From contig NZ_AEWG01000040.1 in NCBI RefSeq assembly GCF_000190375.1, positions 1 to 64,000 on the forward strand: a DNA stretch of 64,000 nt. Direction: 5' to 3'. The stretch is from Rubrivivax benzoatilyticus JA2 = ATCC BAA-35. GTDB lineage: Bacteria > Pseudomonadota > Gammaproteobacteria > Burkholderiales > Burkholderiaceae_C. Under the pieces are notes generated by a model. The model worked only from the letters and a program-made list of their open reading frames with translations, ran no database searches and had not been told where the DNA came from. The position numbers and the translations under genes were made by a program. Positions 11,688-21,494 of the stretch are shown here, piece after piece. The first letter of the stretch is position 1. Every line of letters starts with the position of its first letter.

Positions 11688-12614
11688 TCACGAACCGGGG
11701 AAGAACGGTTTGCCGAGCGAGGCCGGCATGTTGATCCGGATCCACGCCGGATTGCGGGAAATCAGCACCAGCACGACGATCGTCGCGACGTAGGGCAGCA
11801 TGCTGAGGAACTGGCTCGGGATCTCGACGCCCTGACTCTGCAGGTGGAACTGCAGCATCGTGACGCCGCCGAACAGGTAGGCCCCAAGCAGCACTCGTGC
11901 CGGGCGCCAGGTCGCGAAGGTCGTCAGCGCCAGCGCGATCCAGCCCTTGCCGGCGACCATGCCCTCGACCCACAGCGGCGTGTAGATCACCGACAGGTAG
12001 GCCCCGGCCAGCCCGCACAGCGCGCCGCCGGCGACCACGGCCGCCAGGCGGATCTTGCGCACCGGATAACCCAGCGCGTGCGCCGACTCGGGCGACTCGC
12101 CGACCGCACGCAGCACCAGACCGGCGCGCGAGCGGTAGAGGAACCAGGCCAGCGCCACGGCCAGCGCGATCGCCAGGTAGACCATCGGGTGCTGGCGGAA
12201 GAAGGCCGGGCCGACGAACGGGATGTCCGACAGGAAGGGCACGGCGAACGACGGCCGCTCGCCGAGCTTGCCCTGCACGTAGCCGATGCCGACGAAGGCC
12301 GAGAAGCCGGCGCCGAACAGGCTCAGCGCCAGGCCGCTGGCGTACTGGTTGGTGTTCAGCCAGATGACCAGCAGGCCGAACAGCGCCGACAGCAGTGCCC
12401 CGGCGCCGATGCCGGCGGCGAAGCCCAGCCAGTCGCTGCCGGTGTGCATCGCGGTGGCGAAGCCGGCGATCGCGGCGACCAGCATCAGGCCTTCGGCGCC
12501 GAGGTTGACGATGCCGGCGCGTTCGTTGATCAGCAGGCCCAGCGCGGCGATGGCCAGCACCGTGCCGGCGTTCAGCGTCGCCGCGATCAGCAGGGGGAGG
12601 GTGGTGAAGTCCAT
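11688..12614 (-). CDS. ABC transporter permease, BMP/nucleoside type (second subunit)
   Basis: A 308-residue inner-membrane permease of the BPD_transp_2 (branched-chain amino acid/ribose) fold, equivalent to YufQ/NupC-type subunits. About eight to ten hydrophobic segments are visible, with the family motif INERAGIVNLGAEGLM near the N-terminus. It follows the first permease after only seven bases and precedes the binding-protein gene by 47 bases, so it belongs to the same transcript. It forms the heterodimeric channel with the permease at 12622-13701. Confidence 0.92.
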   Translation of the reverse strand: MDFTTLPLLIAATLNAGTVLAIAALGLLINERAGIVNLGAEGLMLVAAIAGFATAMHTGSDWLGFAAGIGAGALLSALFGLLVIWLNTNQYASGLALSLFGAGFSAFVGIGYVQGKLGERPSFAVPFLSDIPFVGPAFFRQHPMVYLAIALAVALAWFLYRSRAGLVLRAVGESPESAHALGYPVRKIRLAAVVAGGALCGLAGAYLSVIYTPLWVEGMVAGKGWIALALTTFATWRPARVLLGAYLFGGVTMLQFHLQSQGVEIPSQFLSMLPYVATIVVLVLISRNPAWIRINMPASLGKPFFPGS

Positions 12615-12621
12615 CGCGGTC

Positions 12622-13701
12622 TCAGGCCTTGGCGCGCGCCGCGTGCCACCAGCGCACGCGGTAGTGGATCAGCGTGTCGCAGGCCAGCAGCGTGAACAGC
12701 AGCAGGCCCTGGAAGACGCCGGTCAGCGACTTGGGCAGGCCCAGGCGCGACTGCGCGAGTTCGCCGCCGATGTAGAACATGCTCATCAGGATCCCGGAGA
12801 AGACGATGCCCACCGGGTGCAGGCGGCCGACGAAGGCGACGATGATCGCGCCGAAGCCGTAGCCGGCCGGCACGTACGGCGTCAGCTGGCCCAGCGGCCC
12901 GGCCGCCTCCAGCCCGCCGGCCAGCCCCGCCATGCCGCCGGACAGCAGCAGCGAGGTCCACAGCGCGCTGCGCGACGAGAAGCCGGCGTAACGCGCCGCC
13001 GCCGGCGCCAGGCCGCCGACCTGCAGCTGGAAGCCCCGGTAGGTGCGGAACATGAACGCCCAGAAGCCGACCACCGCGACCAGCGCGATGACGACGCCGA
13101 TGTTGGCGCGCAGGCCGTCGACGAGGCGCGGGATCTTGGTCAGCGCGTCGAAGGTGATGGTCTGCGGGAAGTTGTAGCCGTTCGGGTCCTTCCAGGGGCC
13201 GTAGACCAGCCAGCCGAGGATCATCTCGGCGACGTAGACCAGCATCAGGCTGACCAGGATCTCGTTGGCGTGGAAACGGTCGCGCAATGCCGCGACGACG
13301 CCGGCCCAGACCATGCCGCCCAGCACGCCGGCGAACAGGATCACGACGACGATGCCGCGCCCCATCCAGGCCAGCGCCGGCGCCTGCATCGCCACCCAGC
13401 CGGCGGCCAGCGCGCCGATGACGAACTGGCCCTCGGCGCCGATGTTCCAGACGTTGGAGCGGTAGCAGACCGCCAGCCCCAGCGCGATCAGGATCAGCGG
13501 CGTCGCCTTGACGCTCAGCTCCGACAGCGCGTACAGGTTCTTCACCGGCTCGACGAAAAACACCTGCAGGCCGCGCACCGGGTCCTTGCCGAGCAGGACG
13601 AAGAGCACCACGCCGATCAGCACCGTGATCGCCAGCGCCAGCAGCGGCGAGGCGATCGACATCCACTTCGACGGCTCGGGCCGTGCCTCGAGCTTCAACA
13701 T
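12622..13701 (-). CDS. ABC transporter permease, BMP/nucleoside type (first subunit)
   Basis: A 359-residue permease of the YufP/BMP-transporter type. The start MLKLEARPEP at 13701 was chosen because its ATG overlaps the TGA of the ATPase gene (TGATG), so translation is coupled. The reading frame stays open far upstream only because of the high GC content. The motif YRSNVWNIGAEGQFVIG is typical of the family, and the rest is a series of membrane helices. It pairs with the permease at 11688-12614 to form the transport channel. Confidence 0.92.
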   Translation of the reverse strand: MLKLEARPEPSKWMSIASPLLALAITVLIGVVLFVLLGKDPVRGLQVFFVEPVKNLYALSELSVKATPLILIALGLAVCYRSNVWNIGAEGQFVIGALAAGWVAMQAPALAWMGRGIVVVILFAGVLGGMVWAGVVAALRDRFHANEILVSLMLVYVAEMILGWLVYGPWKDPNGYNFPQTITFDALTKIPRLVDGLRANIGVVIALVAVVGFWAFMFRTYRGFQLQVGGLAPAAARYAGFSSRSALWTSLLLSGGMAGLAGGLEAAGPLGQLTPYVPAGYGFGAIIVAFVGRLHPVGIVFSGILMSMFYIGGELAQSRLGLPKSLTGVFQGLLLFTLLACDTLIHYRVRWWHAARAKA

Positions 13702-15206
13702 CAGGCCGTCTCCCGCGGCGCCCACAGGCCGCTCATCCATTCGCCGATCTTCTCGATCGTCGCCTCGGCGACGGGAATCGACGGCGACACGCGCCCCTGG
13801 GCGATGACGATCAGCCGGTCGCTGATCTCGAACAGTTCTTCCAGCTCCTCGCTGACGACGAGCAGCGCGCAGCCGGCGTCGCGCAGCTTCAGCAGCTCGC
13901 CGCGGATCAGCGCCGCGGCGCCGACGTCCACGCCCCAGGTCGGCTGGCTGACGATCAGCAGCTTCGGGTCGGCGTCGATCTCGCGGCCGACGATGAACTT
14001 CTGCAGGTTGCCGCCGGACAGGCTCTTGGCCGCCGCGCCCGGGCCGCCGGCCTTGACGTTGAAGCGCTGGATGATCGAGTCGGCCAGCGCCGTGACACGC
14101 GCGCTCGGGATCCAGCCGCCACGCGACACCGTCTCGGTGCGCGTCAGCAGCGTGTTCTGCGCCAGGCTCAGCGTCGGCACCGCGCCGCGGCCCAGGCGTT
14201 CCTCGGGCACGAAGTGCAGGCCCTCGTGGCGGCGCTTGCGCGCGCCGTGGTGGGCGATGTCGCGGCCGAACAGGCGGATGCTGCCGTGCGGCGCGCGCCG
14301 GTCCTCGCCGGACAGCGCGGCCATCAGCTCCTGCTGGCCGTTGCCCGAGACGCCGGCGACACCGACGATCTCGCCGGCGCGCACGTCGAAGCCGATGTCC
14401 TTCAGGTCGACGCCGAACTGGTCCTCGCGCGCCAGCGACAGGCCCTTCACCGCGAGCACGACGTCGCCCGCCGGGCGCGTGCCGTGCTGCAGCTGCGGCG
14501 GCTCGGCGCCGATCATCAGCCGCGACAGGCTGGCGTTGCTCTCCAGCGTCGGGTCGACCTCGCCGGTGACCTTGCCGCCGCGCAGCACCGTGCAGTGGTG
14601 GCACAGCGAGCGGATCTCGTCGAGCTTGTGGCTGATGTAGAGGATGCTGGTGCCGCGCTCGGCGAGCTGGCGCAGCGTGACGAAGAGCTTGTCGACGGCC
14701 TGCGGCGTCAGCACCGAGGTCGGCTCGTCGAGGATCAGGAGCTGCGGGTCGGTCAGCAGCGCGCGCACGATCTCCACGCGCTGGCGCTCGCCGACCGACA
14801 GCGTGTGCACCGGGCGCAGCGGGTCGACGTCCAGGCCGTAGGTGTGCGCGACCTCGGTGATGCGGCGCGTCACCTCGGGCAGCTTCATCGCCTTGTCCAG
14901 CCCGAGCCAGACGTTCTCGGCCGCGGTCAGCGTGTCGAACAGCGAGAAGTGCTGGTAGACCATGCTGATGCCCAGCGCACGCGCTTCGGCGGGGCTCTTC
15001 ACCGTCACCGGCCGGCCGTTCCAGCGGATCGTGCCGGCGTCGGGCTGCACGGCGCCGTAGATCACCTTCATCAGCGTCGACTTGCCGGCGCCGTTCTCGC
15101 CGAGCACGGCGTGGATCTCGCCCGGCTTGACGCGCAGGCCGACGCCGTCGTTGGCGCGCACCGCGGGGTATTGCTTGGTGATGCCGTCGAGTTCGAGGCG
15201 GTACAT
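13701..15206 (-). CDS. ABC transporter ATP-binding protein, double-domain (sugar/nucleoside type)
   Basis: A 501-residue tandem ATPase (RbsA/YufO type) that energises the BMP-type importer. Domain 1 has Walker A GENGAGKST near residue 40, signature LSVGERQRVE and Walker B LLILDEPTSVL. Domain 2 has a degenerate Walker A (GVSGNGQQE), LSGGNLQK and the linked second half, as usual for this class. I chose ATG 15206 (MYRLELDGITKQYPAV) because it lies four bases after the guaD stop, suggesting coupling, and matches the family start; an earlier in-frame ATG at 15302 would overlap guaD. Confidence 0.93.
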   Translation of the reverse strand: MYRLELDGITKQYPAVRANDGVGLRVKPGEIHAVLGENGAGKSTLMKVIYGAVQPDAGTIRWNGRPVTVKSPAEARALGISMVYQHFSLFDTLTAAENVWLGLDKAMKLPEVTRRITEVAHTYGLDVDPLRPVHTLSVGERQRVEIVRALLTDPQLLILDEPTSVLTPQAVDKLFVTLRQLAERGTSILYISHKLDEIRSLCHHCTVLRGGKVTGEVDPTLESNASLSRLMIGAEPPQLQHGTRPAGDVVLAVKGLSLAREDQFGVDLKDIGFDVRAGEIVGVAGVSGNGQQELMAALSGEDRRAPHGSIRLFGRDIAHHGARKRRHEGLHFVPEERLGRGAVPTLSLAQNTLLTRTETVSRGGWIPSARVTALADSIIQRFNVKAGGPGAAAKSLSGGNLQKFIVGREIDADPKLLIVSQPTWGVDVGAAALIRGELLKLRDAGCALLVVSEELEELFEISDRLIVIAQGRVSPSIPVAEATIEKIGEWMSGLWAPRETA

Positions 15207-15210
15207 GGAC

Positions 15211-16635
15211 TCAGGAGTGCCGCGAACGGACGTCGGCGCCGTCGGCGTGTTGGGGGTCTCGTGGATCGGGACGGGTCGCAAGCGCCGTGCCAATGTCGAC
15301 ATTTTGAAGCATGCGGCCGCGTTCGAAACGCGGCACGCCGGCCACCCAGGCGGCGGCGACGTTGCGCTCGTCGGCCAGCGTCATCCAGGCGAAGACACGC
15401 GCGTGCAGGTCCTGCGCCGGCAGCGATGCCACCGCGCCACGCGCCACGGCGTCGCGGTGCGATGCTGCGGCGCCGTGCGCCCAGTCCCAGGCGACGACGT
15501 CGGCCGTCGCGCCGACGTCGAAGTGGCCGATCTCGGCGCCCAGGCCCAGCGCCTCGGCGGCGCCGCGTGTGGCCGCGTGCAGCGCGCGCCAAGCGGTCAG
15601 CTGCGTGCCGCGCAGCGCCTGCACCTTGTAGCCCTCGGCCAGCGTGCGCTGCATCGACAGGCTGGTGCCGCCGCCGACGTCGGTGGCGATCGACACCTTG
15701 TGGCCGTGGGCCATCGCGGCCTGCCAGTCGAACAGGCCGCTGCCGAGGAACAGGTTGCTCGTCGGGCAGAAGGCGATCTGCGCGCCGGTGGCGGCGAGCA
15801 GGCGACGGTCCTCGTCGTCGAGCCAGATGCCGTGCGCCAGCACCGAACGCGGGCCCAGCAGGCCGTGGCGGTGGTAGACGTCGAGGTAGCTGCGCGCCTC
15901 GGGGAACAGGCGCGCGACCTCGGCGACCTCGTCGCGGTTCTCGGCGACGTGGGTCTGCAGGTACAGACCTTCGTGGCGTGCCAGCAGGCGGCCGGCCATC
16001 GCCAGCTGCTCCGGCGTGCTGGTGATCGCGAAACGCACCGTCACCGCGTAGGCATTGCGTCCCTGGCCGTGCCAGCGTGCGATCAGGGTCTCGCAGTCGC
16101 GTTCGGCGCCGGCGACGTCGTCGGTCAGCGCCGGCGGCGCGCCGCGGTCCATCAGCACCTTGCCGGCAACGAGGCGCATGCCGCGCGCGCTGGCGGCGGC
16201 GAACAGCGCCTCGGCCGAAGCCGCGTGCACCGTGGGGAAGACGACGGCGCTGGTCGTGCCGTGCGCCAGCAGCGCGTCCAGGAACAGCCCGGCGCCGGCG
16301 GCGGCGACCTCGGGGTCGGCGAAACGCTGCTCGGCCGGGAAGGTGTAGGTGTCCAGCCAGTGCAGCAGGCCGGGGCTCCAGCTCGCGATGACGTCGAGCT
16401 GCGGGCAGTGCACGTGGGTGTCGATGAAGCCGGGCATCAGCAGCCGGCCGCTGTGCTCCTCGCGCCGCCAGTCCTCGCCGGGCGGCTCACGGCCGGGCAG
16501 GGTGCCGGCGATGCGGCCGTCCTCGATCAGCAGCCAGTGGTCGGGGCGCCAGCGCACGCCGTGCAGCGCCGGGTCGCCCCAGGCCGGCGTGGCCTCGAAG
16601 TCCAGCAGGTCGCCGTGCAGCGCGAGTTTGTTCAC
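15211..16635 (-). CDS. guaD: guanine deaminase (amidohydrolase superfamily)
   Basis: The enzyme hydrolyses guanine to xanthine and ammonia and is cytosolic and zinc-dependent. The 474-residue protein has the metal motif PGFIDTHVHCPQLD (His74 and His76), then THVAENRDE, HGIWLDDEDRRLL and SIATDVGGG, as in bacterial and human guanine deaminases. Length fits the family. The start is a GTG at 16635 with GGAG five bases upstream. It leads the operon that continues into the BMP-type importer, so imported guanine compounds can be deaminated and passed to xanthine dehydrogenase, encoded divergently. A TTGCATGCAA palindrome lies 45 bases upstream. Confidence 0.93.
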   Translation of the reverse strand: MNKLALHGDLLDFEATPAWGDPALHGVRWRPDHWLLIEDGRIAGTLPGREPPGEDWRREEHSGRLLMPGFIDTHVHCPQLDVIASWSPGLLHWLDTYTFPAEQRFADPEVAAAGAGLFLDALLAHGTTSAVVFPTVHAASAEALFAAASARGMRLVAGKVLMDRGAPPALTDDVAGAERDCETLIARWHGQGRNAYAVTVRFAITSTPEQLAMAGRLLARHEGLYLQTHVAENRDEVAEVARLFPEARSYLDVYHRHGLLGPRSVLAHGIWLDDEDRRLLAATGAQIAFCPTSNLFLGSGLFDWQAAMAHGHKVSIATDVGGGTSLSMQRTLAEGYKVQALRGTQLTAWRALHAATRGAAEALGLGAEIGHFDVGATADVVAWDWAHGAAASHRDAVARGAVASLPAQDLHARVFAWMTLADERNVAAAWVAGVPRFERGRMLQNVDIGTALATRPDPRDPQHADGADVRSRHS

Positions 16636-16679
16636 CGGGCACTCCGTTCCGTGCTGGTGCACCGGGGCAGGCCCGCGGA

Positions 16680-16689
16680 TTGCATGCAA
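16680..16689. promoter_or_regulatory. palindrome TTGCATGCAA in the guaD/xdhA divergent promoter
   Basis: A perfect 10-bp palindrome sits in the 256-base gap between guaD (minus) and xdhA (plus). It is unusually AT-rich for this DNA and could be an operator for the divergent pair. Which regulator binds is unknown. Confidence 0.3.
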
Positions 16690-16891
16690 AACAGCGCGCA
16701 AGCAGGCACGCGCATGCCGAGGGCAGCGCGCAGGTCGACCTCGGGGGCGCTGCGTTCGGGCTTCACGGTGGTGGTGATCTCGCGCGGGCCCTGTGCACCG
16801 GGCCGCGTCGCGGGTGGCGATATTCTGCCCGTGCTGCACGCCCGTGCCGCTTGCGCTGTACCGTGGTCCCACCGCATCCGATGCCTTGCCG

Positions 16892-18364
16892 ATGAGCGAA
16901 CCCCGTCCGATCCGCGTTTTCCACCGCCAGCGCATCGTCGAGATCGCCGACGCGCCGGCCACCCTCAGCGTGCTGGAGTGGCTGCGCCAGGAGCAGCGCC
17001 TGGTCGGCACCAAGGAGGGCTGCGCCGAAGGCGATTGCGGCGCCTGCACCGTGGTCATCGGCGAGCTGGGTGAGGACGGCCGGCTGAAGCTCGAGACCGT
17101 CAACGCCTGCATCCGCTTCCTGCCGACGCTGGACGGGCGCGCGCTGTTCACCGTCGAGGACGTCGCGCCCGGCGGCGTGCTGCATCCGGTGCAGCAGGCG
17201 CTGGTGGCGCACCACGGGTCGCAGTGCGGCTTCTGCACGCCGGGCTTCGTGATGTCCTTGTGGGCGGCCTACGAGCGCCACCAGGCCGCCGGCACGCGGC
17301 CGACACGCCAGGAGCTGGCCGACGAGCTGGCGGGCAACCTCTGCCGCTGCACCGGCTACCGGCCGATCCTCGACGCCGGGCTGGCGATGTTCGACGCGCC
17401 GCCGCTGCGCCTGGACACGGCGCCGGTCGTCGCCGCGCTGCAGCAGATGCGCGCGGCTCCGCCGCTGCACACCGCCTCGGGCTTCCACGCGCCGCGCAGC
17501 GTCGGCGAGCTCGCCGCGCTGCACGAAGCGCGGCCCGACGCGCGCCTGCTCGGCGGCGGCACCGACATCGGCCTGTGGGTGACCAAGCAATTGCGGCTGT
17601 TGCCCGAGCTGATCTGGACCGGCGACGTGGCCGAGCTGCGCCGCGTCGAACGCCGCGACGACGCGCTGGTCATCGGCGCCGCGGCGTCGCTCGAAGACGC
17701 CTGGGCCGCGCTCGCCGCCGAGCATCCGCAGCTGGCCGAACTGTGGCGGCGCTTCGCGTCGCCGCCGGTGCGCCACGCCGGCACGATGGGTGGCAACGTT
17801 GCCAACGGCTCGCCGATCGGCGACTCGGCGCCGGTGCTGCTGGCCCTGGACGCGCGCCTCGTGCTGCGCCGCGGCGAACGTGTGCGCGAGCTGGCGCTCG
17901 CCGACTTCTACGTCGACTACCTGAAGAACCGGCTCGAGCCGGGCGAGTTCGTGCAGGCCATCGTCGTGCCGCACGCCGCGCCGGGCACTGTCGTGCGCGG
18001 CTGGAAGATCTCCAAGCGCCACGACTCGGACATCTCGGCCGTCTGCGCCGCCTTCGCCTTGCGTCTGGACGGCGACACCGTGCAGCAGGTGCGCCTGGCC
18101 TACGGCGGCATGGCGGCGACGGTCAAACGCGCCGCGGCGGCCGAGGCGGCATTGCAAGGCCGGCGCTGGGACGAAACCGCGCTGCGCGCCGCGCAGGCGG
18201 CGCTCGACGCCGACTACACGCCGCTGAGCGATTTGCGCGCCAGCGCGGCCTACCGCATGCAGGTCGCGAAGAACCTGCTCGAACGGCTCTGGCTCGAAAC
18301 CCGGCCCGACGCGCCGTTGCCTGCGGCAGCGCTGGATGTCTGGCAGCGTGAGGTGCAAGTTTGA
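16892..18364 (+). CDS. xdhA: xanthine dehydrogenase small subunit (FeS/FAD)
   Basis: The 490-residue subunit carries the electron-transfer centres that oxidise hypoxanthine to xanthine to urate with NAD+. Residues 1-160 hold two [2Fe-2S] clusters: plant-type Cys44/Cys49/Cys52 and Cys73, then CGFC at 112-115 and CRC at 151-153. From about residue 200 comes the FAD-binding domain with LGGGTDIG, and the CO-dehydrogenase flavoprotein C-terminal domain ends the protein. The start at MSEPRPIRVF gives the usual N-terminus; no strong ribosome site is visible. The stop overlaps the TTG start of xdhB. Confidence 0.95.
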   Translation: MSEPRPIRVFHRQRIVEIADAPATLSVLEWLRQEQRLVGTKEGCAEGDCGACTVVIGELGEDGRLKLETVNACIRFLPTLDGRALFTVEDVAPGGVLHPVQQALVAHHGSQCGFCTPGFVMSLWAAYERHQAAGTRPTRQELADELAGNLCRCTGYRPILDAGLAMFDAPPLRLDTAPVVAALQQMRAAPPLHTASGFHAPRSVGELAALHEARPDARLLGGGTDIGLWVTKQLRLLPELIWTGDVAELRRVERRDDALVIGAAASLEDAWAALAAEHPQLAELWRRFASPPVRHAGTMGGNVANGSPIGDSAPVLLALDARLVLRRGERVRELALADFYVDYLKNRLEPGEFVQAIVVPHAAPGTVVRGWKISKRHDSDISAVCAAFALRLDGDTVQQVRLAYGGMAATVKRAAAAEAALQGRRWDETALRAAQAALDADYTPLSDLRASAAYRMQVAKNLLERLWLETRPDAPLPAAALDVWQREVQV

Positions 18365-20697
18365 ACGCGCCGGCGCATCCGTTGCCCGCGACGGCCGTCG
18401 TCGGCCGCTCGCGCCCGCACGAGTCGGCTGAGGCGCACGTCGCCGGCAGCGCGCCCTACACCGACGACCTGCCGGAGCTCGCCGGCACGCTGCACGCCGC
18501 GCTGGGCCTGTCGCCGGTGGCGCACGGCGTGCTGCGCAGCGTCGACCTGGCGCGTGTGCGCGCCGTGCCGGGGGTCGTCGACGCCTTCTGCGCCGACGCC
18601 ATCCCCGGCGAGAACCAGTGCGGCTCGCTCGTGAAGGACGAGCCCATCCTCGCCGGAGGCCCAGGTGCCACGCTGCGCCACCTGGGCCAGCCGGTCTACG
18701 CCGTCGTCGCGACGACACGCGAAGCCGCGCGGCGCGCGGCGGCGCTGGCGAAGGAGGTCATCAGCTTCGATGCGCTGCCGCCGGTGCTGGACGCGATGCA
18801 GGCCCATGCCGCCGGCCAGCACGTCGTGCCGCCGCTGCGGCTGGCGCGCGGCGACGCGGCGGCTGCCTTGGCCGCGGCGCCGCACCGTGTCGAACTCGAC
18901 TTCGGCGTCGGTGGCCAGGAGCACTTCTATCTCGAAGGCCAGATCGCCTACGCCCAGCCGCAGGAGCAGGGCGGCATGAAAGTGCTGTGCTCGACGCAGC
19001 ACCCGAGCGAGATGCAGCACCTGGTCGCGCACGCGCTGCACCGGCCGTCGCATGCGGTGCAGGTCGAGTGCCGGCGCATGGGTGGCGGCTTCGGCGGCAA
19101 GGAGTCGCAGTCGGCGCTGCCGGCCTGCGTCGCCGCGGTGGCGGCGGTGCGCACCGGCCGGCCGGTGAAGCTGCGGCTGGACCGTGACGACGACTTCCTC
19201 GTCACCGGGCGGCGACACGGCTTCCGCTACCAGCTCGCGCTGGGCCATGACGACGCCGGGCGTGTGCTCGGCGCCGAGGTCACGATGGTCGCCAACGCCG
19301 GCCACTCGGCCGACCTGTCCGGGCCGGTGGTGACGCGTGCGCTGTGCCACTTCGACAACTGCTACTGGCTGCCCGACGTCGCGATGCAGGGTTACGCGGC
19401 GCGCACCAACACCCAGAGCAACACCGCCTTCCGAGGTTTCGGCGGGCCGCAGGGCGCGTTCGCGATCGAGTACGCGCTGGACAGCGTCGCACGCCGCCTG
19501 GGCCGCGACGCGCTGGACGTTCGCCGCGCCAACTTCTACGGCGTCGGTGAACGTGACTTGACGCCTTACGGCCAGCGGGTCGAGGACAACATCGTCGCGC
19601 CGCTGGTCGACGAGCTGGCCGCCAGCAGCGGCTACGCCGCGCGCCGCGAGGCCGTCGCCGCCTTCAACGCCGCCAGCCCGGTGCTGAAGAAGGGGCTGGC
19701 GCTGACGCCGCTGAAGTTCGGCATCTCGTTCAATGTCGTGCACCTGAACCAGGCCGGTGCGCTGGTGCACGTCTACCTCGACGGCTCGGTGCTGGTGAAC
19801 CACGGCGGCACCGAGATGGGCCAGGGGCTGAACACCAAGGTCGCCCAGGTCGTCGCGCACGAGCTCGGCCTGCCGTTCGAGGCGGTGCGCGTGACCGCCA
19901 CCGACACGCAGAAGGTCGCCAACACCTCGGCCACCGCGGCCTCGACCGGCAGCGATCTCAACGGCAAGGCGGCGCAGGACGCCGCGCGCCGTATCCGCGA
20001 GCGGCTGGTGGCCTTCGCCGCGCGGCGCTGGGGCGTCGCCGCCGAGGACGTGAGCTTCGCCGACGGCCGCGTGTTGGCCGGCGGCCATTCGATGTCCTTC
20101 GCCGAACTCTGCAACGCCGCCTACCTGGAGCGGGTGCAGCTCTGGAGCGAAGGCTTCTACGCCACGCCCGGCCTGTCCTGGGACCGCCAGACGATGAGCG
20201 GCAAACCCTTCTACTACTTCGCCTGGGGTGCCGCCTGCAGCGAGGTGCTGGTCGACACGCTGACCGGCGAATGGCGGCTGCTGCGCGCCGACGTGCTGCA
20301 CGACGTCGGCGCCTCGCTGAACCCGGCGCTGGACATCGGCCAGGTCGAAGGCGCCTTCGTGCAGGGCATGGGCTGGATGACGATGGAAGAGCTGGTCTGG
20401 CACCCGAAGACCGGGCGGCTGGCCACGCATTCGCCGAGCACCTACAAGATCCCGACCGCCAACGACGTGCCGCCCGAGTTCCACGTGCGCCTGTTCGGCC
20501 GGCCCAACGCGCAGGACAGCATCCACCGCAGCAAGGCCGTCGGCGAGCCGCCGCTGCTGCTGCCGTTCTCGGTCTTCTTCGCCATCCGCGACGCCGTCTC
20601 GGCCGCCGGCGGCCACCGTGTCGACCCGCCGCTGTCGGCGCCGGCCACCAGCGAAGCCATCCTCGCCGCCGTGCAGGCGGTGCGGAGCGCCGCGTGA
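18361..20697 (+). CDS. xdhB: xanthine dehydrogenase molybdenum-binding subunit
   Basis: The 778-residue subunit binds the molybdopterin cofactor and substrate. Seen motifs are GGGFGGKESQ near residue 241, FRGFGGPQ near 358, GQGLNTK near 486, and GEPPLLLP near 728, whose Glu is the catalytic base of the xanthine oxidase family. The gene starts with a rare TTG that overlaps the xdhA stop (TTGA), preceded by GAGG seven bases upstream, so translation is coupled. It is a separate polypeptide as in other bacteria, not fused to XdhA. Confidence 0.95.
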   Translation: MNAPAHPLPATAVVGRSRPHESAEAHVAGSAPYTDDLPELAGTLHAALGLSPVAHGVLRSVDLARVRAVPGVVDAFCADAIPGENQCGSLVKDEPILAGGPGATLRHLGQPVYAVVATTREAARRAAALAKEVISFDALPPVLDAMQAHAAGQHVVPPLRLARGDAAAALAAAPHRVELDFGVGGQEHFYLEGQIAYAQPQEQGGMKVLCSTQHPSEMQHLVAHALHRPSHAVQVECRRMGGGFGGKESQSALPACVAAVAAVRTGRPVKLRLDRDDDFLVTGRRHGFRYQLALGHDDAGRVLGAEVTMVANAGHSADLSGPVVTRALCHFDNCYWLPDVAMQGYAARTNTQSNTAFRGFGGPQGAFAIEYALDSVARRLGRDALDVRRANFYGVGERDLTPYGQRVEDNIVAPLVDELAASSGYAARREAVAAFNAASPVLKKGLALTPLKFGISFNVVHLNQAGALVHVYLDGSVLVNHGGTEMGQGLNTKVAQVVAHELGLPFEAVRVTATDTQKVANTSATAASTGSDLNGKAAQDAARRIRERLVAFAARRWGVAAEDVSFADGRVLAGGHSMSFAELCNAAYLERVQLWSEGFYATPGLSWDRQTMSGKPFYYFAWGAACSEVLVDTLTGEWRLLRADVLHDVGASLNPALDIGQVEGAFVQGMGWMTMEELVWHPKTGRLATHSPSTYKIPTANDVPPEFHVRLFGRPNAQDSIHRSKAVGEPPLLLPFSVFFAIRDAVSAAGGHRVDPPLSAPATSEAILAAVQAVRSAA

Positions 20698-21479
20698 GGC
20701 TGGCCGCCACGGCCGCACGCTGGCGCCGCGAACGCCGGCCGGCGGTCGTCGTCGAGCTGCGTGCGGTGCGCGGCTCGGTGCCGCGCGAAGCCGGCACGCG
20801 CATGCTGGTCGCGGCCGACACGACCGAAGGCACGATCGGCGGCGGGCACCTGGAGCTGAAGGCGATCGCACGAGCCCGTGCACTGCTGCGCGGCGAAGCC
20901 GTCGAGCCCGAATGGGCCGTGCCGCTGGGTCCGGCGCTGGGCCAGTGCTGCGGCGGCCATGCGACGCTGGCCTTTCTGCCGCTGTCGGACTGCCCGCCCG
21001 AGACCTGGCCGCTGCCGGCGCCGCGTTTCGTGCTGCAGCTGCACGGCGCCGGCCACGTCGGCCGCGCCATCGTGCGCGTGCTCGACGAGATCCGCTGCCG
21101 CGTGCAATGGGTCGATGAACGCGAGGACGCCTTCGACGGCGTCGAGCTGCCGCCTCAGGTGCAGGCGGTGGTGGCCGCCGCGGCCGCCGACGAGGTGGCA
21201 CGCGCGCCGGCAGGCGCCTGCGTGCTGGTGATGACGCACCGCCACGACCTGGACCTGGAGATCGTGCACGCGGCGCTGGCGCGGCCGGACCTGGGTTTCG
21301 TCGGCCTGATCGGCTCGCGCACCAAGCGCGAACGTTTCCTCGCCCGGCTGGCGGCACGCGGCCATTCGGCCGAGGCGCTGGCGCGCCTGGTCTGCCCGAT
21401 CGGGCTGCCGGGCATCGCCGGCAAGGAGCCGGCGGTCATCGCTGTCGCCGTCGTCGCGCAGCTGCTGGCGCGCAGCTGA
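20694..21479 (+). CDS. xdhC: xanthine dehydrogenase accessory protein XdhC
   Basis: XdhC binds molybdenum cofactor and inserts it, after sulfuration, into XdhB. The 261-residue protein has VRGSVPREAGTRM at the start, IGGGHLELKA near residue 48, the Rossmann motif LHGAGHVGRA near 117 and GLIGSRTKRERF toward the end, all typical. The start is GTG at 20694, overlapping the xdhB stop (GTGA), with GGAG upstream. This completes an xdhABC operon, followed by a hairpin at 21495. Confidence 0.94.
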   Translation: MRLAATAARWRRERRPAVVVELRAVRGSVPREAGTRMLVAADTTEGTIGGGHLELKAIARARALLRGEAVEPEWAVPLGPALGQCCGGHATLAFLPLSDCPPETWPLPAPRFVLQLHGAGHVGRAIVRVLDEIRCRVQWVDEREDAFDGVELPPQVQAVVAAAAADEVARAPAGACVLVMTHRHDLDLEIVHAALARPDLGFVGLIGSRTKRERFLARLAARGHSAEALARLVCPIGLPGIAGKEPAVIAVAVVAQLLARS

Positions 21480-21494
21480 CCGCACAAAGAAAAA

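Noticed and set aside
12286-14640. Long plus-strand frames opposite the BMP-type permeases and ATPase
   Set aside because: They mirror the minus-strand genes and lack any recognisable motif.
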